Positions 1 to 6,314 of a DNA stretch of 15,260 nucleotides are shown in pieces. Position 1 is the first letter of the stretch. Each line of letters starts with the position of its first letter. This DNA is from Euryarchaeota archaeon UBA28 (GTDB taxonomy: Archaea; Thermoplasmatota; Poseidoniia; Poseidoniales; Thalassarchaeaceae). A program made the translations under genes and the position numbers. Where the stretch lies: positions 1 to 15,260 of the forward strand of contig DANW01000032.1 in the NCBI GenBank assembly GCA_002501605.1. Direction: 5' to 3'. The notes below the pieces were generated by a model. The model was not told the DNA's origin and ran no database searches. It was given only the letters and a program-made list of their open reading frames with translations.

Positions 1-54
1 GAGCCTGAGCCCGAGCCTGAGCCTGAGCCCGAGCCCGAGCCCGAGCCTGAGCCC
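1..54 (+). repeat. Nine tandem GAGCCY hexamers encoding Glu-Pro repeats
   Basis: Bases 1-54 are nine perfect-register copies of GAGCC[T/C]. Only the third codon position of proline varies. The array may continue upstream of the window. It is translated as a Glu-Pro linker of the partial gene. Short in-frame hexamer arrays can expand or contract by slippage without frameshift. Confidence 0.9.
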
Positions 55-159
55 GAGCTTCAAAAAGAGGAAAGCCAGTCTGATTGCCCAATATGCGGCA
101 CTAAGTCATCTATCGGATCTTCATCTTGCGTAGTCTGTGGTTATTCGTTTATCTCATGA
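1..159 (+). CDS. C-terminal fragment of a protein with Glu-Pro repeat and zinc ribbon
   Basis: The window opens inside this gene, and only the last 52 residues are visible. Frame 1 is open from base 1 to a TGA at 157-159. The visible part starts with nine Glu-Pro dipeptides, followed by a short acidic/polar linker. It ends with a compact zinc-ribbon pattern: Cys pairs at visible residues 29/32 and 43/46 (CPIC and CVVC, each followed by Gly). A Glu-Pro stretch normally forms a stiff extended linker, so the ribbon is probably held away from an upstream domain. The gene lies 42 bp before the DUF106 gene on the same strand. In other archaea secY and adk often precede DUF106-cmk-truB, but nothing visible here identifies this protein as either. 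The function is unknown. That it is a real coding end is likely, from codon regularity and the intact four-Cys motif. Confidence 0.75.
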   Translation, partial: EPEPEPEPEPEPEPEPEPELQKEESQSDCPICGTKSSIGSSSCVVCGYSFIS

Positions 160-201
160 AAATGAGATATTTGGGACCGAAGTGTTGATTGTTGGCTTGG
201 T

Positions 202-1146
202 ATGCCGAGGTACATGGCCGAGGCTCCAAACCCAGCCGATGCTCAGATGCAAGCCCTATCTGCAATGATGGGTCCAATGCTGATGATGATGGTGGTGATG
301 CTCGCTCTGATGTTTTTTCCGCCTCTGAGAATCGGACTCTCTTACAGCGCAGGCTCATTAATTGAGCCAACCCTCCCCTTTCACAGCCAATACTTTGTAC
401 CAACGGTTTTCGTTGTCGGCTCAAGTATAATGGTTGTGAACACCATAATTAGATCATTCTTTGTTGACTCCATGAAGCAGGCTCACAACGCACATAGAGG
501 TAAGCAGATTGGAAAACAGCTACGCGAAGCAAGGATGGAAAGGGATACCAGCAGGATAAACAAAATGCAGGAACTCCAAATGGCACTCAGTCCGGAAAAC
601 ATGGCTACTCAGGCTGAGATGTTCAGACCAATGATGTTCACTATAGTGTTCATAATTGCTATTTTCTCTTGGATGTCGGCATCTATCGAATCTTTCAGGG
701 TTTCATATGTGAGTCTCCCATGGGCACCTACATGGAGCTTCACAGATAGGATACTCTGGATAATCCCTGCCTGGATAGCTGCCTACATTACCATGAGTGC
801 TCCTTTAGGCAGAATCATCGACAGGCACATCAAAATTATAAGATACAAGAGGCATCCGTTAGTGCTAGCAGCAGAACCCATTCCAGAGCCACTTCTGTAC
901 ATGCTTGAGGATCCAAAAATTAAGTCTAAGTCATCCGCATCCAGAACACGCCAGTCCCAGAGAAGAAGGTCTGGACCCAGAAAGACAGGGGTAAAAAACG
1001 AGAAAAGAGAAAGAGCCAAGGGGGGCAATACCCAAGTCGCCCCTCCCAAGGAAGGCACAACTTGTCCATCTTGCGACTCGGATATGATAGTTAGGACCTC
1101 ACAGGGGAAATTAAGGTGCAATCTTTGCAGAAACGAGTGGAGGTGA
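202..1146 (+). CDS. DUF106 / EMC3-TMCO1-like membrane protein (YidC/Oxa1 superfamily) with C-terminal zinc ribbon
   Basis: A 314-aa membrane protein. Hydrophobic segments lie at about residues 20-45, 64-88, 140-162 and 183-203. A charged, helical, probably coiled-coil stretch (about 95-135) separates the second and third. This arrangement, with a cytosolic coiled coil between membrane helices, is the hallmark of the archaeal DUF106 family. DUF106 is related to EMC3, TMCO1, Get1 and YidC/Oxa1, which help insert membrane proteins. After the last helix comes a very basic Ser/Arg/Lys-rich tail (about 240-275). A zinc ribbon follows, with Cys 288, 291, 306 and 309; many family members lack such a ribbon. 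The first helix is strikingly Met-rich. ATG at 202 was chosen; an in-frame ATG at 214 is an alternative, and neither has a good ribosome binding site. The position just before cmk and truB matches the conserved archaeal order and supports the call. The insertase role is inferred from family. Confidence 0.88.
   Translation: MPRYMAEAPNPADAQMQALSAMMGPMLMMMVVMLALMFFPPLRIGLSYSAGSLIEPTLPFHSQYFVPTVFVVGSSIMVVNTIIRSFFVDSMKQAHNAHRGKQIGKQLREARMERDTSRINKMQELQMALSPENMATQAEMFRPMMFTIVFIIAIFSWMSASIESFRVSYVSLPWAPTWSFTDRILWIIPAWIAAYITMSAPLGRIIDRHIKIIRYKRHPLVLAAEPIPEPLLYMLEDPKIKSKSSASRTRQSQRRRSGPRKTGVKNEKRERAKGGNTQVAPPKEGTTCPSCDSDMIVRTSQGKLRCNLCRNEWR
1139..1146 (+). promoter_or_regulatory. Strong Shine-Dalgarno site that sets the cmk start
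   Basis: GGAGGTGA at 1139-1146 overlaps the last codons and the stop of the DUF106 gene. Its GGAGG core ends 7 bases before the CTG at 1151, which is ideal spacing for initiation there. No ATG, GTG or TTG lies in the kinase frame between the preceding in-frame stop (1112-1114) and 1151. Confidence 0.75.
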
Positions 1147-1150
1147 CCCC

Positions 1151-1690
1151 CTGCTCAAGGTAACTGTAAGTGGCAAGCCCGGTAGTGGGACCTCAACGCT
1201 TGTAGACCTCTTGGCAGAAGACATGGGCTGGAATTCAGTCAACGGAGGGGATGTATTTCGTCAAGAGGCCAGAAGGATGAATCTAACCGTGGAAGAGTTC
1301 AGCAGACTTTGCAAAGAAAATTTTGAAGTTGACCGTTCATTAGATGAGATGTTGAAAAAGCTCATTTCCTCGGAAAATGGCCCATCCATAGTCGAGAGTA
1401 GACTTAGTGGTTGGTGGGCTCATTCTGCCGGAATCGATTGTCTGAGGGTCTGGGTCGAGGTCTCGGATAGGGAACGCGCAAATAGAATAATGTCAAGAGA
1501 AGGCGGGGATTTTGAAAGCGTACATTCAGCTTCATTGCAGAGAAATTCTGATGATATGGCCCGTTACAAAATACTCTATGGCATCGATCTTGATGATATG
1601 TCCCCCTACAATGTGATTATCGAAGCGGATGACTTATCTCCGTCGGAGGTTCTGGCTATTGTAAAGGGTAAACTGAGGGAGAGGGAATGA
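1151..1690 (+). CDS. cmk: Archaeal cytidylate kinase (CMP/dCMP kinase), apparent CTG start
   Basis: Transfers phosphate from ATP to CMP or dCMP in pyrimidine nucleotide synthesis, in the cytoplasm. The frame gives 179 residues, the usual length for archaeal Cmk. Near the N-terminus is the P-loop GKPGSGTST (residues 8-16), with Thr in place of the usual Lys, as in archaeal cytidylate kinases. A GGDVFRQ segment follows that corresponds to the family's AGDVFR motif. The first ATG/GTG/TTG in frame is a TTG at 1211, but starting there would remove the P-loop. Homology therefore requires translation from about 1151, where the codon is CTG and a strong Shine-Dalgarno site lies upstream. The start is 4 bases after the DUF106 stop, and the stop overlaps the truB start (ATGA), so the three genes are probably co-transcribed. 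The identity is secure; the CTG start is an inference that a sequence error could mimic. Confidence 0.92.
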   Translation: MLKVTVSGKPGSGTSTLVDLLAEDMGWNSVNGGDVFRQEARRMNLTVEEFSRLCKENFEVDRSLDEMLKKLISSENGPSIVESRLSGWWAHSAGIDCLRVWVEVSDRERANRIMSREGGDFESVHSASLQRNSDDMARYKILYGIDLDDMSPYNVIIEADDLSPSEVLAIVKGKLRERE

Positions 1691-2664
1691 CCGAACTAAT
1701 TACACTACAGGAGTCCGTTACCACTGATTCCAAAAGTGGGACATACCCGAATTCAAGAGATATTGAGGAGCTTCTTGGTTCCGGTGCTATCCTTGTGAAC
1801 AAACCAAGGGGGCCCACTAGCCATCAACTAGCCGCATGGGCAAGGAACCTATTGGGAATAAAGAAGCTAGGGCATGGAGGGACACTCGATCCTTTCGCAA
1901 CGGGTGTCCTTACCCTTCTATGTGGGAGAGCAACTAGGCTTACTGATATTGTACTCTCGGGAGATAAGAGATATATTTGCGTAATGAGATTCTCCGAGGA
2001 AGTAGATGAGAAGGTTGTGAGAGACGTGTTGTCATCCATGATCGGGAGGTCATACAATGTCCCTCCCAAGGAATCTGCAGTCAAGGTGAGGGTTAGGAGT
2101 CGTGTCTTCAATGGCATTGACGTTTTAGACATAGATCATTCTTCCAGAGTTATCGTAGTTGAGGTATTCTGCGAGGCAGGGACGTACATACGTACCCTCG
2201 CTAGGGATTTGGGATTGATGGTCGGGTCAAGGTGCGAACTGATTGAGTTACACAGGACTCAGGCAGGGTCATTTGACGCTTCCATGGCCTGCACAATGCA
2301 ACAATTAACAGATGCACTTCATGTTTACAGAGAGCATGGGGATGACAGAGGGATTAGGAGATTGGTTTGCCCGATTGAGAGATTGCTAACACATCTTCCG
2401 AAGCTGGTGGTCAAAGACGGTGCCGCTGCTGCCGTTTCCCATGGCGCATCATTAGCTAGACCAGGCGTCGTTAAGGCCACGCCCGGCATCAAGGCAGGAT
2501 CGCTGATTCTGATAGAGAGTCTGAAAGCGGAAGCCGTGGCAGTTGCGGAATTAATTGTTGATACAGATGCTCTAATTGATATAAGCTCAGGGGAAATCGC
2601 CAAACCAAAGTCAGTGCTGATGACTCCTGGAACATACCCACAAAGCTGGTCTAAATCAACCTAA
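1687..2664 (+). CDS. truB: tRNA/rRNA pseudouridine synthase, Cbf5/TruB family
   Basis: Converts uridine to pseudouridine. In archaea this enzyme works as the catalytic subunit of H/ACA guide-RNA particles on rRNA and can also act on tRNA U55. The 325-aa protein has the catalytic-Asp motif GGTLDPFATGVL, with Asp68 the expected nucleophile. It also has the CEAGTYIRTL motif (162-171), the HRTQAGSF segment and a C-terminal PUA RNA-binding domain (about 237-313). Length and PUA domain fit archaeal Cbf5. The residues before about 28 are poorly conserved. ATG at 1687 overlaps the kinase stop by ATGA, suggesting translational coupling. Order DUF106-cmk-truB is conserved in archaea. No Nop10, Gar1 or L7Ae gene is in the window. 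Confidence 0.93.
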   Translation: MTELITLQESVTTDSKSGTYPNSRDIEELLGSGAILVNKPRGPTSHQLAAWARNLLGIKKLGHGGTLDPFATGVLTLLCGRATRLTDIVLSGDKRYICVMRFSEEVDEKVVRDVLSSMIGRSYNVPPKESAVKVRVRSRVFNGIDVLDIDHSSRVIVVEVFCEAGTYIRTLARDLGLMVGSRCELIELHRTQAGSFDASMACTMQQLTDALHVYREHGDDRGIRRLVCPIERLLTHLPKLVVKDGAAAAVSHGASLARPGVVKATPGIKAGSLILIESLKAEAVAVAELIVDTDALIDISSGEIAKPKSVLMTPGTYPQSWSKST

Positions 2665-2726
2665 ACGATCTCATGCTCTTCATAGACCCACTCGTCGGTC
2701 TCTAACCTGATTATCAGCTTCATCAT
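2661..2726 (-). CDS. Possible 21-aa micro-ORF in the truB/surface-protein spacer
   Basis: On the minus strand a tandem ATG ATG opens a 21-residue frame with a balanced, mixed hydrophobic/acidic composition (begins MMKLIIRLETDEW, ends in an acidic/His stretch). It stops with TAG at 2661-2663, overlapping the truB stop tail to tail. AAAGGGGG lies 7 bases before the first ATG, a plausible ribosome binding site. An in-frame TGA immediately precedes the ATG, so this is not the end of a longer frame. I recognise no family, and a frame this short can occur by chance. The spacer 2665-2825 otherwise shows no RNA gene or clear terminator. Confidence 0.2.
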   Translation of the reverse strand: MMKLIIRLETDEWVYEEHEIV

Positions 2727-2825
2727 TCAACAGCCCCCTTTGTCGGGAAGCACAATCCGATTCGTGGCCTCTATAACAATTACTAGGGAATATGGGATTA
2801 TCGGCCAAAGGTGTCGTTAAGAATA

Positions 2826-5207
2826 CTACTTGCGACCTCTGTTATACGGCTTCTTCACCCTTCCCGGCCCCACTCGAAGGAATGCAAGACAGATCATCAT
2901 CAGTCCAATGGAAGTCGCCAGAATGATGGAATTTTTATTAGACTCATCTTCTTCTGAAGGTGATTGGGAATTCGTTCCAACAGTGACCTCCAGCTCCTTC
3001 ACATTATTCCCTTCATCAGTCTCTAGAATAGAACCGGAGTTATCTACTTCAACTCGAACTAATTGAGTACCCGGACCTTGGAAAACTGCATCACACTGTA
3101 CTTCTTCCAATCCTCCTGAAGTAACAAGAGGAATTGTAGAGGTGCCAACCAGTGCATCATCCAAGTAGCATCTTACTTCAACGCCACCAGCATCGCCCAT
3201 TCCTTCGTTTCTAACATAGCTCATTATGGTACCAACCCCTCCACTCCTCAACACAGAACCCCCTGTATCTGGGTTAGATACGGCTATAGTTTCAACAACT
3301 AGATCCGGTTTAGAAGTCACCACAACATCAATCATCTGGGAATATTGACTATTGCCGTCGCTGACCACTATCTCCACAGAATGCACTCCCGGCTCCACCG
3401 GATTCATCGTCAGAATTCCCTCGGAGTACACTGCCCATGAACGACTGGTTGATATCATCAGATCTTCAGTGTCTGGGTCTATTATTTCGATTTCCAGCTC
3501 AGCGGACTCCCCGATTTCCACATACACGGACATAGGTAATCCCTCGAGTCGCGGGGCATCCTCGATTTCTGAAACCTCGACTTTGAATGAATCTCTCCAT
3601 TCATTCCCCCCCTCGTCAATTATTACAACAGAAACCGTAGACTCCCCAAAAGATTCGGGCATTGGCTGAATAACCAGTGAGCTACCCTCAGAATAAACAT
3701 ACACTATTCCTTCCGCAGAGCTAGTAGCTTCGACCACTAAATTGCTTGGATCAGTAATATCATCAGAGCATGTAACGCTTAGAGGAATCAAGACACTCCC
3801 CCCATCCTCCTCAAGGTCAATATCATTCATGGGTATGCATTCAGGATCTCTGTCCCACTCTATTGTGTAACCCCCAGAGATACTTGCGCTATCTATGTGT
3901 ACTACTACTGTTTCTTGAGAGCCATCCGATGCCCACTGGAATCTAGATGCTATTCCAAATTCTGCAGAACTAGACTCAGTAGGCAAGGCATGGCCAATTG
4001 GCGTGGAGAACTCGAACTCTCCTAGATTGATTGGTACGCTATTTATGAGAAAACTCCCCAAAGCGAACTTTATCGAACTACCTGCCTGAGAAAGTCCCGT
4101 AACATCTCCACTAATCGTCCCAGAGACCACCAGTTGTGGATCATTAACATCAACTCTAGCGAGACTGATGCATCCATCGTAAATTGTCAACCTAATTGAA
4201 TTTGGGACGTCGCGTTGGCCCAATAAATCACCATTACCATAAGTCTCCCAATTTTCGATTGACGTCTGTCCCTCTGGCATGGCTTCTATCGTGAAATTAC
4301 CATCTCCAAAGACATGAATCCTGCCCAATTCTTGACTGTATGGGGCTGTAACCGCGAATTCCCATGTACCGGGGGATTCACCATCATTAGTTAGGCCACA
4401 GCTCTCCGCTACCAGTCCGTTGATGTCACCATCATATGGTCCAAAGTCCAGAACAGGCATCCCGTACCCATTGAGTTCATGAGTGGCCTTCACATTTTCA
4501 AATGAATACCAAGGTTGGAGATACCTCGCTTTAATGCCAACCGCGTCCACCCTCACTTCTGAGTCATCACTACCGCCCCCTTGAGAAACGTAATCTATCG
4601 TGATATAGGCTCCTTCAGCAAGTTGCCAAGTCCATTGTGCTTGATCATCTAATGGAATTACTAATGGATTGTTCATCTTGTACACTCCAGATAAAGTTCT
4701 AGTGTAGGTCTTAACGAGTTTTTCACTACCTACGCCTCCGAGAATTATTCTCACGGTGTCCGAATAGAGTACGTCTGGTATCTCGAAGTGGATAACAAGT
4801 GAAATATTGGCTAAAATCAATGAGCTCATCCCATCGAATTCGAAACCTTCCAAGGTGATATTCGGCCCTCTGGACCATGTGTAGTATCCATCAGGATTGC
4901 CCGTGCTGTAATTAGAAGAAGTAGGGCTTGAACTCGACCACGATATTATCTCATCAAAATTCTCTGGCCTATCATGGGTGAATGATAACTCTTCATCAGC
5001 AACCATGCCCATTGAGTACTGAGCGGGATTCTGACTGAATCCAGATGTCGAGGAAATTGACCACAAAGAGCTGTCTTCGAAAGAACCAGCTTCTAGAACC
5101 TCATTATCGTCGACCGATACAACTGAGTCTCCTCCTACAATCAGTCCGATTTGAGTAGAAATGAACATTATTGAGATGATTGTTATACACCCTCTAAACC
5201 CGTCCAT
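2826..5207 (-). CDS. Secreted, membrane-anchored surface protein with Ig-like and CARDB domains
   Basis: From the ATG at 5207 the product is 793 aa. Residues 7-25 form a hydrophobic signal segment, and no lipobox is seen. A long beta-rich, Ser/Gly/Asp-rich ectodomain follows, with no known catalytic motif. Residues about 465-547 and 548-632 look like two Ig/cadherin-like beta domains (second one: DAPRLEGLP start, DPDTEDL and VSDGNSQYS segments). Residues about 634-744 match CARDB, an adhesion-type domain, including the ETDEGNN ending typical of that family. An acidic linker, a single membrane helix (about 760-778) and a basic tail place the protein on the outside of the cell membrane. A TTG ten codons upstream (5237) is possible but would put charged residues before the signal; GGTGAGG just before ATG 5207 supports the shorter form. 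The protein is low in Lys and rich in Asp/Glu. The role is unknown, perhaps adhesion or binding of extracellular material. Confidence 0.8.
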   Translation of the reverse strand: MDGFRGCITIISIMFISTQIGLIVGGDSVVSVDDNEVLEAGSFEDSSLWSISSTSGFSQNPAQYSMGMVADEELSFTHDRPENFDEIISWSSSSPTSSNYSTGNPDGYYTWSRGPNITLEGFEFDGMSSLILANISLVIHFEIPDVLYSDTVRIILGGVGSEKLVKTYTRTLSGVYKMNNPLVIPLDDQAQWTWQLAEGAYITIDYVSQGGGSDDSEVRVDAVGIKARYLQPWYSFENVKATHELNGYGMPVLDFGPYDGDINGLVAESCGLTNDGESPGTWEFAVTAPYSQELGRIHVFGDGNFTIEAMPEGQTSIENWETYGNGDLLGQRDVPNSIRLTIYDGCISLARVDVNDPQLVVSGTISGDVTGLSQAGSSIKFALGSFLINSVPINLGEFEFSTPIGHALPTESSSAEFGIASRFQWASDGSQETVVVHIDSASISGGYTIEWDRDPECIPMNDIDLEEDGGSVLIPLSVTCSDDITDPSNLVVEATSSAEGIVYVYSEGSSLVIQPMPESFGESTVSVVIIDEGGNEWRDSFKVEVSEIEDAPRLEGLPMSVYVEIGESAELEIEIIDPDTEDLMISTSRSWAVYSEGILTMNPVEPGVHSVEIVVSDGNSQYSQMIDVVVTSKPDLVVETIAVSNPDTGGSVLRSGGVGTIMSYVRNEGMGDAGGVEVRCYLDDALVGTSTIPLVTSGGLEEVQCDAVFQGPGTQLVRVEVDNSGSILETDEGNNVKELEVTVGTNSQSPSEEDESNKNSIILATSIGLMMICLAFLRVGPGRVKKPYNRGRK

Positions 5208-5273
5208 GTCCTCACCACAATGAGCATAGTGCTTCAACCCGTTGGTTACATGAACAAAATGCTCCTAACTGTT

Positions 5274-5281
5274 GATAAATA
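5274..5281. promoter_or_regulatory. AT-rich box between tRNA-His and surface-protein gene (possible shared TATA element)
   Basis: GATAAATA (TATTTATC on the other strand) is the only clear AT-rich box in the 99-bp divergent spacer. Read rightward it lies about 30 bases before the tRNA-His 5' end, the right place for an archaeal TATA box of a tRNA. Read leftward it would place a start site near 5250, giving the surface-protein mRNA a leader of about 43 bases. Whether both directions are used cannot be judged from sequence. Confidence 0.4.
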
Positions 5282-5306
5282 GGAATACGCCCGAGTGTTA
5301 ACATAC

Positions 5307-5382
5307 GGCTGTGATAGTGTAGCGGTTAGCACGGTGGGTTGTGGTCCCGCCGGCCCGGGTTCAAGTCCCGGTCACGGCCCCA
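5307..5382 (+). tRNA. tRNA-His (anticodon GTG)
   Basis: All four arms fold. The acceptor stem is 5308-5314 with 5372-5378 (one T-G pair). The D stem is GTGT/GCAC. The anticodon stem is 5334-5338 with 5346-5350, around loop TTGTGGT (anticodon GTG at 5341-5343). The T stem CCGGG/CCCGG encloses TTCAAGT. An extra G at 5307 (G-1) faces a C discriminator at 5379, the identity signature of tRNA-His. CCA follows at 5380-5382, so the 3' end appears to be encoded. No intron is present. Confidence 0.97.
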
Positions 5383-5387
5383 TTTCT

Positions 5388-6020
5388 CTAGTTACCAAGC
5401 TGTTCTTCAGGTATGTCATGACCCATTTTGTCCACCTTAATTGAGAGGTATTCCCTGTTCTCGTCGGCGACCCCCTCAATCAGCGGCATTCTTTCAGAGA
5501 CATTGGTTCCATTTGAGACAAGTTGTCTGACCTTGTCGGGATTGTTGGTTAACAAGCAGACATTATGAATTCCAACTGCCCCAATAATCTCGGAGGCAAT
5601 ACTGTAGTCTCTAGCATCGACTGGATGTCCTAGTAGCAAATTAGCCTCTACAGTATCTGCACCTTTGTCCTGTAGGTTGTAGGCTTGTATCTTTGCATGT
5701 AAACCGATTCCCCTCCCCTCTTGTCTTAGGTAAACTATGCATCCCCACCCGACCTCTTGAATCTGCCTTATTGCTGAATTCAACTGGGGCCCACAATCAC
5801 ATCTGAGACTACCAAAAACATCCCCTGTTAGGCATTCAGAGTGAACCCTGACTAAAACTGGATCTGGCCCCTTCATCTCTCCCAGCGTGAGGGCAACATG
5901 ATCCATGCCACTAATGGAATCATGAAAAACTCGAATTCTAAACTCCCCATTATTAGTAGGGAGTTTAGCATCCGCGGGAACCTCTTCCCATTCCTCGATT
6001 CTGAAATTATTTGAGGACAC
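5388..6020 (-). CDS. ribA: GTP cyclohydrolase II (riboflavin biosynthesis)
   Basis: Opens GTP and releases formate and pyrophosphate to give 2,5-diamino-6-ribosylamino-4(3H)-pyrimidinone 5'-phosphate, the first step of bacterial-type riboflavin synthesis. The 210-aa protein is a stand-alone RibA without a RibB domain. Zinc ligands Cys63, Cys74 and Cys76 (HSECLTGDVFGS, RCDCG) are present. So are the REGRGIGL-type loop (QEGRGIGL), Tyr114, Asp135 and Arg137 of GHPVDARDY, and the LLTNNPDK motif. These match the catalytic residues known from E. coli RibA. It starts with GTG at 6020, one base overlapping the TAG of the TusA-like gene, with an ideal GGAGGTGA 7-8 bases upstream. It is the last gene of the minus-strand operon. 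Most archaea use the unrelated GTP cyclohydrolase III (ArfA), so this copy is probably of bacterial descent. The gene is intact. Confidence 0.95.
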   Translation of the reverse strand: MSSNNFRIEEWEEVPADAKLPTNNGEFRIRVFHDSISGMDHVALTLGEMKGPDPVLVRVHSECLTGDVFGSLRCDCGPQLNSAIRQIQEVGWGCIVYLRQEGRGIGLHAKIQAYNLQDKGADTVEANLLLGHPVDARDYSIASEIIGAVGIHNVCLLTNNPDKVRQLVSNGTNVSERMPLIEGVADENREYLSIKVDKMGHDIPEEQLGN

Positions 6021-6277
6021 TACATCACCTCCGAGGTTTTTGTCTTGCTAATGAGGAATGTATACTCTCCCGCATCCTCTTTAACAGACAGAAGGGTCAC
6101 GCCCATTCTTTCACAGAGTAACGGAATATCCCTAAGGGTTTCATGATCATCACACAATACCTCAATCGTCTCTCCGTCCGCGCACTCTACCAAAGCAATC
6201 CTAGTCTCATTAATTGGAATCGGACAGAAGAATCCGAGCAAATTCAATGTCCTGGTTTTAGAATTCACTTGGTCCAC
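6020..6277 (-). CDS. TusA/SirA-family sulfurtransferase-like protein
   Basis: An 85-aa protein of the TusA/YedF/SirA fold. Members carry sulfur as a persulfide on one cysteine for tRNA thiolation, molybdopterin synthesis or other sulfur transfer. The signature CPIP is present (Cys18-Pro19-Ile20-Pro21), preceded by the LNLLGFF strand. It is followed by ETRIAL and by the GETIEVLCDD and DIPLLCERMG segments that match the family consensus. A second Cys (about 41) sits before the DD. The start is GTG at 6277 with only a weak upstream site, 37 bases after the helicase stop. The 3' end overlaps the ribA start by one base, so the two are co-translated. The specific acceptor is unknown; neighbouring genes suggest a role linked to RNA modification or cofactor synthesis, but this is only context. 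Confidence 0.85.
   Translation of the reverse strand: MDQVNSKTRTLNLLGFFCPIPINETRIALVECADGETIEVLCDDHETLRDIPLLCERMGVTLLSVKEDAGEYTFLISKTKTSEVM
6025..6032 (-). promoter_or_regulatory. Strong Shine-Dalgarno site deciding the ribA GTG start
   Basis: GGAGGTGA on the minus strand lies inside the end of the TusA-like gene. Its GGAGG core is 7 bases before the GTG at 6020-6018. It supports initiation at GTG and independent ribosome loading on ribA within the polycistronic message. Confidence 0.7.
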
Positions 6278-6314
6278 GCTATGTCCAAGAAGACAGACCG
6301 TTTGAATTCAACGC

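Noticed and set aside
1..54. CRISPR or satellite array at the window start
   Set aside because: The units are 6 bases, contiguous and in frame with a zinc-ribbon protein; there are no spacers.
1211..1690. Cytidylate kinase starting at TTG 1211 (159 aa)
   Set aside because: It would lack the P-loop encoded just upstream in the same open frame, so the gene must begin near 1151.
2690..2740. Box C/D guide RNA suggested by ATGATGA and CTGA on the minus strand
   Set aside because: The C-like and D-like boxes are only about two to three bases apart, leaving no guide region, and no second box pair is visible.
2665..2825. Terminator or RNA gene in the truB/surface-protein spacer
   Set aside because: No strong stem-loop, T-run or tRNA-like fold is evident on either strand.
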